From Streptomyces sp. V2I9 (GTDB lineage Bacteria > Actinomycetota > Actinomycetes > Streptomycetales > Streptomycetaceae), in the NCBI RefSeq assembly GCF_030817475.1, contig NZ_JAUSZJ010000002.1, positions 5,284,626-5,348,625 of the forward strand: a stretch of DNA of 64,000 nucleotides. Reading direction: 5' to 3'. The notes below the pieces were generated by a model. That model did no database searches. It was not told the DNA's origin and worked only from the letters and a program-made list of their open reading frames with translations. The translations under genes were made by a program, and so were the position numbers. Below, piece after piece: positions 17,659-28,514 of the stretch (its first letter is position 1; the number at the start of each line of letters is the position of its first letter).

Positions 17659-18232
17659 CCGTACCCTTCCTCCGCAGGCGTGCCGCCGTAGAGTGGACGC
17701 GTGCCCAGGATTCGAGCGGCCTCCGTGGCCGAGCACCGGACCATGCAGCGCGGCGCCCTCCTGGACGCCGCGCGCTCCCTGTTGTCCGAGGGCGGTACGG
17801 AGGCGCTGACCTTCCCCGCACTTGCCGAGCGCACGGGCCTCGCCAGGTCCTCCGTGTACGAGTACTTCCGCTCCCGAGCCGCCGTCGTCGAGGAGCTGTG
17901 CGCCGTCGACTTCCCCGTCTGGGCCGCCGAGGTGGAGAACGCCATGCGGCGCGCCGAGACGCCCGAGGCGAAGATCGAGGCGTACGTGCGCCGACAGCTC
18001 GACCTCGTCGGGGACCGCCGTCACCGCGCGGTCGTCGCCATCTCCGCGAGCGAGCTGGACGCGGGCGCGCGGGAGAAGATCCGCGCCGCGCACGGCGGAC
18101 TGATCGCCATGATCGTCGAAGCGCTCGGCGACCTGGGCCACACCCAGCCGCGGCTGGCCGCCATGCTCCTCCAGGGCTCGGTGGACGCCGCCGTGCGCCG
18201 GATCGAGCTGGGCGTCGCCGAGGAGCCCGGGG

Positions 18233-19159
<927 letters not shown>

Positions 19160-19569
19160 GCCGCCACCCTGTCCCGGACGCCGGGATTCCGGGGATCGGC
19201 GGCCGTTCCTGTGGACCACTCGCCGGTTGTGGACATCTCCGTCACCGCTTCGTGAACGGTCCCCACCCGGTTGCGCACCTCACCGTCACCCGCCCGATTC
19301 GGCCCCGTCACCCGTCCGTGGCGACCCCGCCACCCACCCGTGAACCGGATCGTCGTCCGGCCGTGGCGGTCGCCGTCATCCGGCACCCGGCCGGTCCCGT
19401 ACACTTCTTACGGCGATCCGGGTCACCGGGTCGACTTCGCACGCCCCGCCACCTCCATCTTCGCGGAGGTGGCCGCGCTCCTCGGTCCCTCGTGGCACGG
19501 CGCGTCGGGGCGTCAGGCGCGGACGCAAACCTGCGGCCGCGATAACCGAGCACCTCAAGGAGTACGGCC
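19160..19569 (+). promoter_or_regulatory. Promoter and leader region of rpsB
   Basis: A 410-bp non-coding stretch between the divergent M23-like gene and rpsB. A 9-bp perfect hairpin (GCCACCTCC at 19448-19456 with GGAGGTGGC at 19465-19473) lies 97 nt before rpsB, within the expected 5' leader. S2 regulates its own operon through such leaders in other bacteria, so this is a candidate autoregulatory element. AAGGAG precedes the rpsB ATG. Confidence 0.5.
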
Positions 19570-20517
19570 ATGGCCGTCGTCACGATGCGGGAGCTGCTGG
19601 AAAGCGGCGTCCACTTCGGTCACCAGACCCGTCGCTGGAACCCGAAGATGAAGCGCTTCATCTTCACCGAGCGCAACGGCATCTACATCATCGACCTGCT
19701 CCAGTCGCTGTCGTACATCGACCGCGCCTACGAGTTCGTCAAGGAGACCGTCGCCCACGGCGGCTCCATCATGTTCGTGGGTACGAAGAAGCAGGCCCAG
19801 GAGGCCATCGCCGAGCAGGCGACGCGCGTCGGCATGCCGTACGTCAACCAGCGTTGGCTCGGTGGCATGCTCACCAACTTCTCCACCGTCTACAAGCGCC
19901 TCCAGCGCCTGAAGGAGCTGGAGCTCATCGACTTCGAGGACGTGGCCGCCTCCGGCCTCACCAAGAAGGAGCTCCTGGTCCTCTCGCGCGAGAAGGCCAA
20001 GCTGGAGAAGACCCTCGGTGGTATCCGCGAGATGCAGAAGGTGCCCAGCGCCGTCTGGATCGTCGACACCAAGAAGGAGCACATCGCCGTCGGTGAGGCG
20101 CGCAAGCTCCACATCCCGGTCGTCGCGATCCTCGACACCAACTGCGACCCCGACGAGGTCGACTACAAGATTCCGGGCAACGACGACGCGATCCGCTCCG
20201 TCACCCTGCTCACCCGCGTGATCGCCGACGCCGTCGCCGAGGGCCTCATCGCCCGCTCCGGTGCCGCCACCGGCGACTCGAAGCCGGGCGAGAAGGCCGC
20301 CGGCGAGCCCCTCGCCGAGTGGGAGCGCGACCTGCTCGAGGGCGACAAGAAGAACGTCGAGGTCGAGTCCTCGGTCGAGAACGAGCGTGACGTCGTCGCC
20401 GAGTCCGAGGACCCGGCCGAGCGCAACGCCGCCGCCGAGGCCGTGGGCGACTCCGTTCCCGTGGTCGAGACCCCCGACCAGGCCGCTGCCGCCGACGCGG
20501 ACGCCGAGCAGGCCTGA
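19570..20517 (+). CDS. rpsB: 30S ribosomal protein S2
   Basis: Small-subunit protein S2. Residues 1-235 match the family: [57 protein letters not shown] and [36 protein letters not shown]. At 315 residues it is longer than E. coli S2 (241) because of an acidic Glu/Ala-rich tail common in high-GC actinobacteria. ATG with AAGGAG. The rpsB-tsf pair is a standard operon, with a strong hairpin between the genes here. Confidence 0.97.
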   Translation: MAVVTMRELLESGVHFGHQTRRWNPKMKRFIFTERNGIYIIDLLQSLSYIDRAYEFVKETVAHGGSIMFVGTKKQAQEAIAEQATRVGMPYVNQRWLGGMLTNFSTVYKRLQRLKELELIDFEDVAASGLTKKELLVLSREKAKLEKTLGGIREMQKVPSAVWIVDTKKEHIAVGEARKLHIPVVAILDTNCDPDEVDYKIPGNDDAIRSVTLLTRVIADAVAEGLIARSGAATGDSKPGEKAAGEPLAEWERDLLEGDKKNVEVESSVENERDVVAESEDPAERNAAAEAVGDSVPVVETPDQAAAADADAEQA

Positions 20518-20537
20518 CACCCGTCACGGCTGCTGAC

Positions 20538-20571
20538 GGCGGGGGCCGACGCCACGAGCGTCGCCCCCGCC
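20538..20571 (+). terminator. Hairpin between rpsB and tsf
   Basis: GGCGGGGGC-c-GACGC pairs with GCGTC-GCCCCCGCC around a 5-nt loop. It lies within the expected rpsB-tsf operon, so it probably attenuates rather than fully stops transcription, giving more S2 than EF-Ts message, or stabilises the upstream mRNA. Confidence 0.75.
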
Positions 20572-20616
20572 GTTCACCCGTAGATCTTTCAGACTTCGAG
20601 AGAGACATACAGACTC

Positions 20617-21453
20617 ATGGCGAACTACACCGCCGCTGACGTCAAGAAGCTCCGCGAGCTCACCGGCGCCGGCATGATGGACTGCAAGAAGGCGCTCGAC
20701 GAGGCCGACGGCAACGTCGACAAGGCCGTCGAGGCGCTCCGCATCAAGGGCCAGAAGGGCGTCGCCAAGCGCGAGGGCCGTTCCGCCGAGAACGGCGCCG
20801 TCGTCTCCCTCATCTCCGAGGACCAGACGTCCGGCGTTCTGCTCGAGCTGAAGTGCGAGACGGACTTCGTCGCCAAGGGCGAGAAGTTCCAGAACGTCGC
20901 CAACACGCTCGCCGCGCACGTCGCCGCCACCTCCCCGGCCGACATCGAGGCGCTGCTCGCCTCCGAGATCGAGGCCGGCAAGACCGTCCAGGCGTACGTC
21001 GACGAGGCCAACGCCAACCTCGGCGAGAAGATCGTCCTGGACCGCTTCGCGCAGTTCACCGGTGCCTTCGTCGCCGTGTACATGCACCGCACCATGCCCG
21101 ACCTGCCCCCGCAGATCGGTGTTCTGGTCGAGCTGGACAAGGCCGACGCCGAGCTGGCCAAGGGCATCGCGCAGCACATCGCCGCCTTCGCCCCGAAGTA
21201 CCTCTCCCGCGAGGACGTCCCGGCCGAGGTCGTCGAGGCCGAGCGCCGCGTCGCCGAGGAGACCACCCGCGCCGAGGGCAAGCCCGAGGCCGCCCTCCCG
21301 AAGATCGTCGAGGGTCGGGTCAACGGCTTCTTCAAGGAGGCCACCCTCCTGGGCCAGCCGTACGCGCTGGACGCCAAGAAGTCGGTCCAGAAGGTTCTGG
21401 ACGAGGCCGGTGTCACCCTGAAGCGCTTCTCGCGCATCAAGGTCGGCATCTGA
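20617..21453 (+). CDS. tsf: Elongation factor Ts
   Basis: Nucleotide exchange factor for EF-Tu. The 278-residue product begins with the UBA-like domain (YTAADVKKLRELTGAGMMDCKKAL), followed by two dimerisation-type core domains with CETDFVAKGE and the C-terminal IKVGI-type end. Length and motifs fit the family. It is followed by a long-stem hairpin before pyrH. Confidence 0.97.
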   Translation: MANYTAADVKKLRELTGAGMMDCKKALDEADGNVDKAVEALRIKGQKGVAKREGRSAENGAVVSLISEDQTSGVLLELKCETDFVAKGEKFQNVANTLAAHVAATSPADIEALLASEIEAGKTVQAYVDEANANLGEKIVLDRFAQFTGAFVAVYMHRTMPDLPPQIGVLVELDKADAELAKGIAQHIAAFAPKYLSREDVPAEVVEAERRVAEETTRAEGKPEAALPKIVEGRVNGFFKEATLLGQPYALDAKKSVQKVLDEAGVTLKRFSRIKVGI

Positions 21454-21541
21454 GTCCGTCCGGGCGAACAGCACCGGACCCGATAGGGTCGGGTGCAGTC
21501 GACGGCCGTACTCACGCCGGACGACCGCAGATCTGACGAGG

Positions 21542-21586
21542 AGGCCATTGCCGCTGTAGGGACACCAGACCCACCGGCAATGGCCT
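21542..21586 (+). terminator. Intrinsic terminator between tsf and pyrH
   Basis: A 12-bp perfect stem (AGGCCATTGCCG at 21542-21553 with CGGCAATGGCCT at 21575-21586) with a 21-nt loop, followed by TCTTCG. It marks the end of the rpsB-tsf unit, 29 bp before the pyrH start. Confidence 0.85.
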
Positions 21587-21614
21587 TCTTCGTATGTGCA
21601 CGAGGAGAATTTCC

Positions 21615-22391
21615 ATGGACAAGGGCGCGGACGCCATTCAGGCCGACGGCAAGGGCGACGACGACAAGGGCTCCGGGCGTTTCATGCTGAAGCTCTCCGG
21701 CGAGGCTTTCGCCGGTGGCGGCGGGCTCGGCGTCGATCCCGACGTCGTGCACACCATCGCCCGCGAGATCGCCGCCGTCGTCCGCGACGGTGCCCAGATC
21801 GCGGTGGTCATCGGCGGAGGCAACTTCTTCCGCGGTGCCGAGCTGCAGCAGCGCGGCATGGACCGGGCCCGGTCCGACTACATGGGCATGCTCGGCACCG
21901 TCATGAACTGCCTGGCACTCCAGGACTTCCTGGAGAAGGAGGGCATCGACTCGCGCGTCCAGACCGCCATCACCATGGGCCAGGTCGCGGAGCCGTACAT
22001 CCCGCTCCGCGCCGTCCGGCACCTGGAGAAGGGCCGCGTGGTGATCTTCGGCGCCGGTATGGGCATGCCGTACTTCTCCACCGACACCACCGCCGCGCAG
22101 CGCGCCCTGGAGATCGACGCCGAGGCGCTGCTCATGGGGAAGAACGGGGTGGACGGGGTCTACGACTCCGACCCGAAGACCAACCCTGGAGCGGTCAAGT
22201 TCGACGCGCTGGAGTACGGCGAGGTGATCGCCCGCGATCTGAAGGTCGCGGATGCCACCGCCATCACGCTCTGCCGTGACAACAAGCTGCCGATCCTCGT
22301 CTTCGAGCTGACCGCCCTGGGCAATATCGCTCGCGCGGTCAAGGGTGAGAAGATCGGCACGCTCGTGAGTGACGAGAGCACCCGGGCCTGA
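21615..22391 (+). CDS. pyrH: UMP kinase
   Basis: Amino-acid-kinase-fold enzyme that phosphorylates UMP to UDP in pyrimidine synthesis. The 258 residues include MLKLSGEAF at about 23-31, [13 protein letters not shown] at about 58-70, [16 protein letters not shown], and the C-terminal substrate loop [15 protein letters not shown] and [15 protein letters not shown]. The ATG at 21615, with GAGGAG upstream, was preferred to an ATG 21 nt earlier. The gene begins just after the terminator of the tsf unit, so its promoter may overlap the hairpin. Confidence 0.97.
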   Translation: MDKGADAIQADGKGDDDKGSGRFMLKLSGEAFAGGGGLGVDPDVVHTIAREIAAVVRDGAQIAVVIGGGNFFRGAELQQRGMDRARSDYMGMLGTVMNCLALQDFLEKEGIDSRVQTAITMGQVAEPYIPLRAVRHLEKGRVVIFGAGMGMPYFSTDTTAAQRALEIDAEALLMGKNGVDGVYDSDPKTNPGAVKFDALEYGEVIARDLKVADATAITLCRDNKLPILVFELTALGNIARAVKGEKIGTLVSDESTRA

Positions 22392-22514
22392 CGGCCCCCA
22401 GGATGGACAACGGCCTGCCGGTGGGACACCGTGCAGGTTCAAGGACGCGACGCAGGACCCGCAGGGCCAGGCGATGACGACGCCGGGCCCACTCAAGACA
22501 CGCAGGAGCACGTG

Positions 22515-23072
22515 GTGATCGAAGAAATCCTCCTCGAAGCCGAGGAGAAGATGGAGAAGGCCGTTGTCGTCGCGAAAGAGGACTTCGCCGCGATCCGTAC
22601 CGGCCGTGCGCACCCGGCGATGTTCAACAAGATCGTCGCCGACTACTACGGCGCGCTGACCCCGATCAACCAGCTGGCCTCGTTCTCGGTGCCCGAGCCG
22701 CGGATGGCCGTCGTGACGCCGTTCGACAAGACCGCGCTGCGCAACATCGAGCAGGCGATCCGCGACTCCGACCTCGGCGTCAACCCGAGCAACGACGGCA
22801 ATATCATCCGGGTGACCTTCCCCGAGCTGACGCAGGACCGCCGCAAGGAGTACATCAAGGTCGCCAAGGCCAAGGCCGAGGACTCCAAGATCTCGATCCG
22901 CTCCATCCGCCGCAAGGCGAAGGAAACGCTCGACAAGCTCGTCAAGGACAAGGAGTCCGGCGAGGACGAGGTGCGCCGCGCCGAGAAGGAGCTCGACGAC
23001 ACCACCGCGAAGTACGTCGCGCAGGTGGACGAGCTGCTGAAGCACAAGGAAGCCGAGCTGCTCGAAGTCTGA
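22515..23072 (+). CDS. frr: Ribosome recycling factor
   Basis: Splits post-termination ribosomes with EF-G. The 185-residue product has the expected length and motifs: [62 protein letters not shown] and the long coiled coil ending [14 protein letters not shown]. Two GTG codons in tandem (22512 and 22515) can serve as start; the second leaves a better spacer to the CAGGAG upstream. Its stop overlaps the cdsA start (TGATG). Confidence 0.97.
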   Translation: MIEEILLEAEEKMEKAVVVAKEDFAAIRTGRAHPAMFNKIVADYYGALTPINQLASFSVPEPRMAVVTPFDKTALRNIEQAIRDSDLGVNPSNDGNIIRVTFPELTQDRRKEYIKVAKAKAEDSKISIRSIRRKAKETLDKLVKDKESGEDEVRRAEKELDDTTAKYVAQVDELLKHKEAELLEV

Positions 23073-24169
23073 TGAACGACTCTTCCTGGGGCGCCCCGCA
23101 AGGAGCCGGATACCGGGGCACGCCCGAGATGAGGGCTGCCCCGGCGGGTCTTGTCCACGATGTGCATGGCGCCCAGCAGACTCGGCCCATGCCCATCGTG
23201 CCGGACAGCCCCGACGCAGGTAGAGACGTAGGCGGAGAAGCCGACAACCGCGACGACCGGGACAGGGACGCCGCCCACATCGGCGGCCCCCTGTTCCGTG
23301 ACGAGATGCCGCAGGAGCCCATGTCCACTCCGCTGCCGCCCCCGCAGCAGAAGAAGCGCGCGGGGCGTGATCTGCGCGCCGCCATAGGGGTCGGCGTGGG
23401 ACTCGGCGCCGTCATCGTCCTTTCGCTGTTCGTCGTGAAGGCCGCCTTCGTCGGCGTCATCGTGGTCGCCGTCGTCGTCGGCCTCTGGGAGCTCACCTCC
23501 CGCCTCAAGGAGCGCAAGGGCATCAACGCGCCCCTGATCCCGCTGGCCGTCGGCGGTGCCGCCATGGTCATCGCCGGGTACGCCCGGGGCCCCGAGGGGG
23601 CCTGGATCGCGATGGCGCTGACCGCCCTGGCGGTGCTGGTCCGGCGGATGACCCAACCGCCGGAGGGATACCTCAAGGACGTCACCGCCGGGGTCTTCGC
23701 GGCGTTCTACGTCCCCTTCCTGGCCACCTTCGTGGCCCTGATGCTGACGGCGGACGACGGAGAGTGGCGGGTCCTGGCCTTCCTCGTCCTCACGGTGGTC
23801 AGCGACACGGGGGCGTACGCGGTCGGCTGGCGGTTCGGCACGCACAAGCTCGCCCCGCGCATCAGCCCCGGCAAGACCCGTGAGGGACTGCTCGGCGCGG
23901 TCGGCTTCGCGATGGCCGCCGGCGCGCTGTGCATGGAGTTCCTGATCGACGGCGGCGCCTGGTGGCAGGGGCTCCTCCTGGGTCTCGGGGTGGCCGTCAG
24001 CGCCACCCTGGGCGACCTCGGCGAATCCATGATCAAGCGGGACCTCGGGATCAAGGACATGGGCACCCTGCTTCCGGGCCACGGCGGCATCATGGACCGG
24101 CTCGACTCGCTCCTGCCGACCGCGCCGGTCGTCTGGTTGCTGCTGGTGCTGTTCGTGGGCTCCACCTGA
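23072..24169 (+). CDS. cdsA: Phosphatidate cytidylyltransferase
   Basis: Makes CDP-diacylglycerol from phosphatidate and CTP, the branch point to phosphatidylglycerol, cardiolipin and PI in the membrane. The first ~100 residues are hydrophilic, variable and acidic, typical for streptomycete CdsA. About eight hydrophobic segments follow. The family signature is complete near the C-terminus: SMIKRDLGIKD and LPGHGGIMDRLDS at residues about 315-345. ATG overlaps the frr stop, so the pair is coupled. The 365-residue length fits actinobacterial members. Confidence 0.95.
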   Translation: MNDSSWGAPQGAGYRGTPEMRAAPAGLVHDVHGAQQTRPMPIVPDSPDAGRDVGGEADNRDDRDRDAAHIGGPLFRDEMPQEPMSTPLPPPQQKKRAGRDLRAAIGVGVGLGAVIVLSLFVVKAAFVGVIVVAVVVGLWELTSRLKERKGINAPLIPLAVGGAAMVIAGYARGPEGAWIAMALTALAVLVRRMTQPPEGYLKDVTAGVFAAFYVPFLATFVALMLTADDGEWRVLAFLVLTVVSDTGAYAVGWRFGTHKLAPRISPGKTREGLLGAVGFAMAAGALCMEFLIDGGAWWQGLLLGLGVAVSATLGDLGESMIKRDLGIKDMGTLLPGHGGIMDRLDSLLPTAPVVWLLLVLFVGST

Positions 24170-24278
24170 GCCTCCTCGCACCCCGGTACCCCTCCCCACC
24201 TGCACGTTTCACGAATGAGGGTCCGTTGTCCACAGGGCGGCGGGCCCTTACTCGTATGTCTGCGACACTGGATGAACC

Positions 24279-25385
24279 ATGCCTAAGCCCGGAGAACTCA
24301 CTTTCGTCGCGCCCCGCGGAGCCAAGCAGCCCCCGCGGCACCTCGCCGACCTCACGCCCGCCGAGCGCAAGGAAGCGGTCGCCGCTACCGGTGAGAAGCC
24401 GTTCCGCGCCCAGCAGCTCTCGCAGCACTACTTCTCGCGGTACGCGCACGACCCCGCCCAGTGGACGAACGTCCCGGCCGGGTCGCGCGAGAAGCTGGCC
24501 GAGGCGCTGTTCCCCGAGCTGATGTCGGTGGTCCGGCACATCAGCTGCGACGACGACACCACCCGTAAGACCCTGTGGAAGCTGCACGACGGGACGCTCG
24601 TCGAGTCCGTCCTGATGCGCTACCCGGACCGCGTCACCATGTGCATCTCCTCGCAGGCCGGCTGCGGCATGAACTGCCCGTTCTGCGCCACCGGCCAGGC
24701 CGGCCTCGACCGCAATCTGTCGACCGCCGAGATCGTGCACCAGATCGTCGACGGCATGCGCGCCCTGCGCGACGGCGAGGTGCCCGGCGGTCCGGCGCGG
24801 CTGTCCAACATCGTCTTCATGGGCATGGGTGAGCCGCTCGCCAACTACAAGCGCGTGGTCGGCGCGATCCGCCGGCTCACCGACCCGGAGCCGGACGGCC
24901 TCGGTCTCTCGCAGCGCGGGATCACCGTCTCCACCGTGGGCCTGGTCCCGGCCATGCTGCGCTTCGCCGACGAGGGCTTCAAGTGCCGCCTCGCCGTCTC
25001 GCTGCACGCCCCGGACGACGAGCTGCGCGACACCCTCGTCCCCGTCAACACCCGGTGGAAGGTCCGCGAGGTCCTGGACGCCGCCTGGGAGTACGCCGAG
25101 AAGTCCGGCCGCCGGATCTCCATCGAGTACGCCCTGATCCGGGACATCAACGACCAGGCATGGCGCGGTGACCTGCTCGGCCGGATGCTCAAGGGCAAGC
25201 GGGTCCACGTCAATCTGATCCCGCTGAACCCCACGCCCGGCTCCCGGTGGACCGCCTCGCGGCCCGAGGACGAGAAGGCGTTCGTCGAGGCCATCGCGGC
25301 CCACGGCGTGCCCGTCACCGTCCGGGACACCCGGGGGCAGGAGATCGACGGGGCCTGCGGGCAGCTCGCGGCCTCCGAGCGCTGA
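24279..25385 (+). CDS. rlmN: Dual-specificity 23S rRNA/tRNA methyltransferase RlmN
   Basis: Radical-SAM enzyme that makes m2A2503 in 23S rRNA and m2A37 in some tRNAs. The 368 residues show the 4Fe-4S ligand motif C129-x3-C133-x2-C136 in [12 protein letters not shown], the [10 protein letters not shown] motif near 176, [14 protein letters not shown] near 233 and the second catalytic Cys in [14 protein letters not shown] at the C-terminus. 109 bp separate it from cdsA. The region downstream carries a thiamine riboswitch. Confidence 0.96.
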   Translation: MPKPGELTFVAPRGAKQPPRHLADLTPAERKEAVAATGEKPFRAQQLSQHYFSRYAHDPAQWTNVPAGSREKLAEALFPELMSVVRHISCDDDTTRKTLWKLHDGTLVESVLMRYPDRVTMCISSQAGCGMNCPFCATGQAGLDRNLSTAEIVHQIVDGMRALRDGEVPGGPARLSNIVFMGMGEPLANYKRVVGAIRRLTDPEPDGLGLSQRGITVSTVGLVPAMLRFADEGFKCRLAVSLHAPDDELRDTLVPVNTRWKVREVLDAAWEYAEKSGRRISIEYALIRDINDQAWRGDLLGRMLKGKRVHVNLIPLNPTPGSRWTASRPEDEKAFVEAIAAHGVPVTVRDTRGQEIDGACGQLAASER

Positions 25386-25515
25386 GGCCGGGGAATGCGA
25401 GGCCCGGACCGGCGCCGGGGTCAGGCCGGGGGCGGAGGCCCGTGGTCCCACGCGACCTCCCGGACCGGCCGGAAACCGCCCGTGTAGCCTGGGCCGAAAC
25501 CAACTTCATATTCCG

Positions 25516-25610
25516 ACAGGGGAGCGCCACAGCGCTGAGAGTGCGGCACCGACGACAGGTTGGCCGCAGACCCTCTGAACCTCGCCCGGGTCATTCCGGG
25601 TAGGAAGTTC
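25516..25610 (+). ncRNA. TPP riboswitch (THI element)
   Basis: The conserved TPP aptamer elements occur in order: ACAGGGGAGC at 25516-25525, GCTGAGAGTG at 25533-25542, ACCCTCTGAACCT at 25570-25582 and a TCCGGGTAGGAAG-type 3' arm at 25595-25607. These form the helices of the thiamine pyrophosphate sensor. It precedes thiB by about 95 nt, so thiamine pyrophosphate should repress the thiBPQ importer genes. Confidence 0.93.
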
Positions 25611-25632
25611 GGACAGTACTCAAGCTGTTGCG

Positions 25633-25669
25633 CCCTGCCCGCTTCCGGTTCGCCGGAGAGCGGGCAGGG
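25633..25669 (+). terminator. Hairpin in the riboswitch expression platform
   Basis: CCCTGCCCGCT (25633-25643) pairs with AGCGGGCAGGG (25659-25669), with a further CCGG/CCGG pair around a TTCG loop. Its position between aptamer and start codon fits a transcription-attenuation platform, although no T run follows. Confidence 0.65.
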
Positions 25670-25705
25670 CCGCGTCTCTTCCTGGTCACCTCCAGGAGGA
25701 ATCAC

Positions 25706-26803
25706 ATGAACACCACCACGAAGTACGCGGCGGCCGCGCTCGCCGCGACGCTCGGCGTCACCGTGCTCGCGGGCTGCGGGAGCGACGGGGACCCGGCCGG
25801 CTCCGGGGCGTCCAAGGGCAGCGGCTCCAAGACCGTCACCCTGGTCAGCCACGACTCCTTCAACGTCTCGGACAAGGTGCTGAAGGCGTTCACGAAGGAG
25901 ACCGGCTACCGGGTCAAGACGCTCAAGAGCGGTGACGCCGGAGCCGCGCTCAACCAGGAGATCCTGACCAAGGGCTCCCCGCGCGGCGACGTCTTCTTCG
26001 GCGTCGACAACACCCTGCTCTCCCGCGCCCTCGACAACGGCCTGTTCACCCCGTACGAGGCCAAGGGTCTCGACCGGGTCGCCCGGGACACCCAGCAGGA
26101 CGAGAAGCACCGCGTCACTCCCGTCGACACCGGTGACATCTGCGTCAACTACGACAAGAAGTTCTTCGCCGACAAGAAGCTCGCGCCGCCGAAGACCTTC
26201 GAGGACCTGCTGAAGCCCGCGTACAAGAACCTCCTCGTCACCGAGAACGCCGCCAGCTCCTCGCCCGGTCTCGGCTTCCTCCTCGGCACCATCGCCTCCG
26301 AGGGCGAGGACGGCTACGAGGCGTACTGGAAGAAGCTCGAGGCCAATGGGGTCAAGGTCGTCGACGGCTGGGAGCAGGCCTACAACGAGGAGTTCTCCGG
26401 CTCCGCCGGCGGGAAGAAGACGGGCGCCGACCGGCCGCTCGTCGTCTCCTACGCCTCCAGCCCGCCCGTCGAGGTACTGTACGCCGACCCGCAGCCGAAG
26501 GAGGCCCCCACCGGGGTCGCCACGGGGACCTGCTTCCGGCAGACCGAGTACGCCGGGCTGCTGACCGGGGCGAAGAACGAGGCGGGCGGCAAGGCGCTGC
26601 TGGACTTCCTGATCAGCAAGACCTTCCAGGAGGACATGCCGCTGAACATGTTCGTGAACCCGGTCGTGAAGGACGCCGAACTCCCGGAGCTGTTCACGAA
26701 GTTCGGCGAGCAGATCGCCACGCCGCCCACCGTCGCGCCCGAGAAGATCACCGCCAACCGCGAGCAGTGGATCCAGTCGTGGCAGTCGCTGGTCCTGAAG
26801 TAG
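25706..26803 (+). CDS. thiB: Thiamine ABC transporter substrate-binding lipoprotein
   Basis: Extracytoplasmic binding protein of the TbpA/ThiB type, 365 residues. A lipoprotein signal peptide ends in the lipobox VLAGC (residues about 18-22), so it is probably anchored outside the membrane. Characteristic segments are VSHDSFNVSDKVLKAFTKE at about 47-65 and RGDVFFGVDNTLLSRAL. A C-terminal tryptophan-containing helix ends the protein. Strong GGAGGA lies before the ATG. The TPP riboswitch upstream and the permease and ATPase downstream identify the operon as a thiamine or thiamine phosphate importer. Confidence 0.93.
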   Translation: MNTTTKYAAAALAATLGVTVLAGCGSDGDPAGSGASKGSGSKTVTLVSHDSFNVSDKVLKAFTKETGYRVKTLKSGDAGAALNQEILTKGSPRGDVFFGVDNTLLSRALDNGLFTPYEAKGLDRVARDTQQDEKHRVTPVDTGDICVNYDKKFFADKKLAPPKTFEDLLKPAYKNLLVTENAASSSPGLGFLLGTIASEGEDGYEAYWKKLEANGVKVVDGWEQAYNEEFSGSAGGKKTGADRPLVVSYASSPPVEVLYADPQPKEAPTGVATGTCFRQTEYAGLLTGAKNEAGGKALLDFLISKTFQEDMPLNMFVNPVVKDAELPELFTKFGEQIATPPTVAPEKITANREQWIQSWQSLVLK

Positions 26804-28509
26804 AGCCCGCGAAGCGGACCGCCCGGCCTGCGCCGCCCGTGCGCGGTGCAGGCCGGCGTGGGGCGGCGCTGCGGCTCGGCCTGATGGCCGTGCCCGCCGC
26901 CTTCTTCGTCGTCTTCTTCGCCTACCCCGTGACCGCGATCGTCGGCCGCGGGATCAAGACGGAGGACGGCTGGCAGTTCGGGCGGATCGGCGAGGTGCTG
27001 GGCCGCCCGGACATCCTCGACGTCCTCTGGTTCACCACCTGGCAGGCCCTCGCCTCGACCGCGCTCACCCTGCTGATCGCCCTGCCCGGAGCGTACGTCT
27101 TCGCACGCTTCGCCTTTCCCGGCAAACAGGTGCTGCGGGCCGTCGTCACCGTGCCGTTCGTGCTGCCGACCGTCGTCGTCGGCACCGCGTTCCTGGCGGT
27201 GCTGGGGCGCGGCGGGCTCCTGGACGAGCTGGGGGGCGTCCGCCTCGACACCACCGTGTGGGCGATCCTGCTGGCCCACGTCTTCTTCAACTACGCCGTC
27301 GTCGTCCGGACGGTGGGCGGACTCTGGTCCCAGCTCGACCCGCGCCAGGAGGAGGCCGCCAGGGTGCTGGGGGCCGGGAGGTTCGCCGCCTTCCGCCGGG
27401 TGACGCTGCCCGCGCTCGCCCCGGCCGTCGCCGCCGCCGCGCTGATGGTCTTCCTCTTCACCTTCACCTCCTTCGGCGTCGTGCAGATCCTCGGCGGACC
27501 GGCGTACTCCACCCTGGAGGTGGAGGTCTACCGGCAGACCGCCCAGCTGCTGGACCTGCCGACCGCCGCCGTGCTGACCCTGGTGCAGTTCACGGCGGTC
27601 GGCGCGATCCTCGCCGTGCACGCCGTGACCGTGCGCCGCCGGGAACGGGCGCTGAAACTGGTCGATCCGGCCCGGACCTCCCGCCGGCCGCGCGGCGCGG
27701 GGCAGTGGGCGCTGCTCGGCGGCGTCCTGCTCACCGCCCTGCTGCTGATCCTGCTGCCGCTCGGGGTGCTGGTGGAGCGATCCTTCGGGGGAGCCGACGG
27801 GCCGGGCGGTTACGGGTTCGGCTACTACCGGGCCCTCCGGTCCGCCGGGTCCGGCGCCTCCTCCACCTTCCTGGTGCCTCCGCTGGAGGCCGTCGGCAAC
27901 TCCCTGCGGTACGCGCTCGCCGCGACGCTGATCGCCCTCGTCGTCGGCGGGCTCGCGGCGGCGGCCCTGACCCGCAGGGCCGGGCGGCTGGTCCGGGGCT
28001 TCGACGCGCTGCTGATGCTGCCGCTCGGGGTCTCCGCCGTGACCGTGGGCTTCGGCTTCCTGATCACCCTGGACGAGCCGCCGCTCGATCTGCGGACCTC
28101 CTGGATCCTGGTCCCGCTCGCGCAGGCACTGGTCGGCGTCCCCTTCGTCGTCCGGACCATGCTGCCGGTGCTGCGCGCGGTCGACGAGCGGCTGCGGGAG
28201 GCCGCCGCCGTGCTCGGGGCCTCCCCGTGGCGGGCCTGGCGGGAGGTCGATCTGCCGCTGGTACGGCGGGCGGTGCTGGTGGCGGCGGGCTTCGCCTTCG
28301 CCGTCTCGCTCGGGGAGTTCGGCGCCACGGTCTTCATCGCGCGGCCCGACAACCCGACCCTGCCGGTCGCCGTGGCCCGGCTGCTCGGCCGCTCCGGGGA
28401 GCTCAACTACGGGCAGGCGATGGCCCTGAGCACGATCCTCATGCTGGTGTGCGCGGTGTCGCTGCTGCTCCTGGAACGCATCCGCACCGACCGATCAGGG
28501 GAGTTCTGA
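26779..28509 (+). CDS. thiP: Thiamine ABC transporter permease (fused double domain)
   Basis: A permease with two binding-protein-dependent transport domains in one chain, about 576 residues, as in ThiP. Around twelve hydrophobic segments are seen; the EAA loops are visible in EEAARVLGAGRFAAFRRVTLP in the first half and LREAAAVLGASPWRAWREV in the second. The start is uncertain: the GTG at 26779 would overlap thiB by 25 nt; GTGs at 26767 and 26839 are alternatives and none has a clear ribosome-binding site. Translational coupling to thiB is likely. Confidence 0.9.
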   Translation: MAVAGPEVEPAKRTARPAPPVRGAGRRGAALRLGLMAVPAAFFVVFFAYPVTAIVGRGIKTEDGWQFGRIGEVLGRPDILDVLWFTTWQALASTALTLLIALPGAYVFARFAFPGKQVLRAVVTVPFVLPTVVVGTAFLAVLGRGGLLDELGGVRLDTTVWAILLAHVFFNYAVVVRTVGGLWSQLDPRQEEAARVLGAGRFAAFRRVTLPALAPAVAAAALMVFLFTFTSFGVVQILGGPAYSTLEVEVYRQTAQLLDLPTAAVLTLVQFTAVGAILAVHAVTVRRRERALKLVDPARTSRRPRGAGQWALLGGVLLTALLLILLPLGVLVERSFGGADGPGGYGFGYYRALRSAGSGASSTFLVPPLEAVGNSLRYALAATLIALVVGGLAAAALTRRAGRLVRGFDALLMLPLGVSAVTVGFGFLITLDEPPLDLRTSWILVPLAQALVGVPFVVRTMLPVLRAVDERLREAAAVLGASPWRAWREVDLPLVRRAVLVAAGFAFAVSLGEFGATVFIARPDNPTLPVAVARLLGRSGELNYGQAMALSTILMLVCAVSLLLLERIRTDRSGEF

Positions 28510-28514
28510 ACGAC

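Noticed and set aside
27258-28514. Long N-terminal extension of the thiQ reading frame back into thiP
   Set aside because: The ATPase similarity begins at the ATG at 28515; upstream residues are Arg/Gly/Pro-rich and out of phase with thiP.
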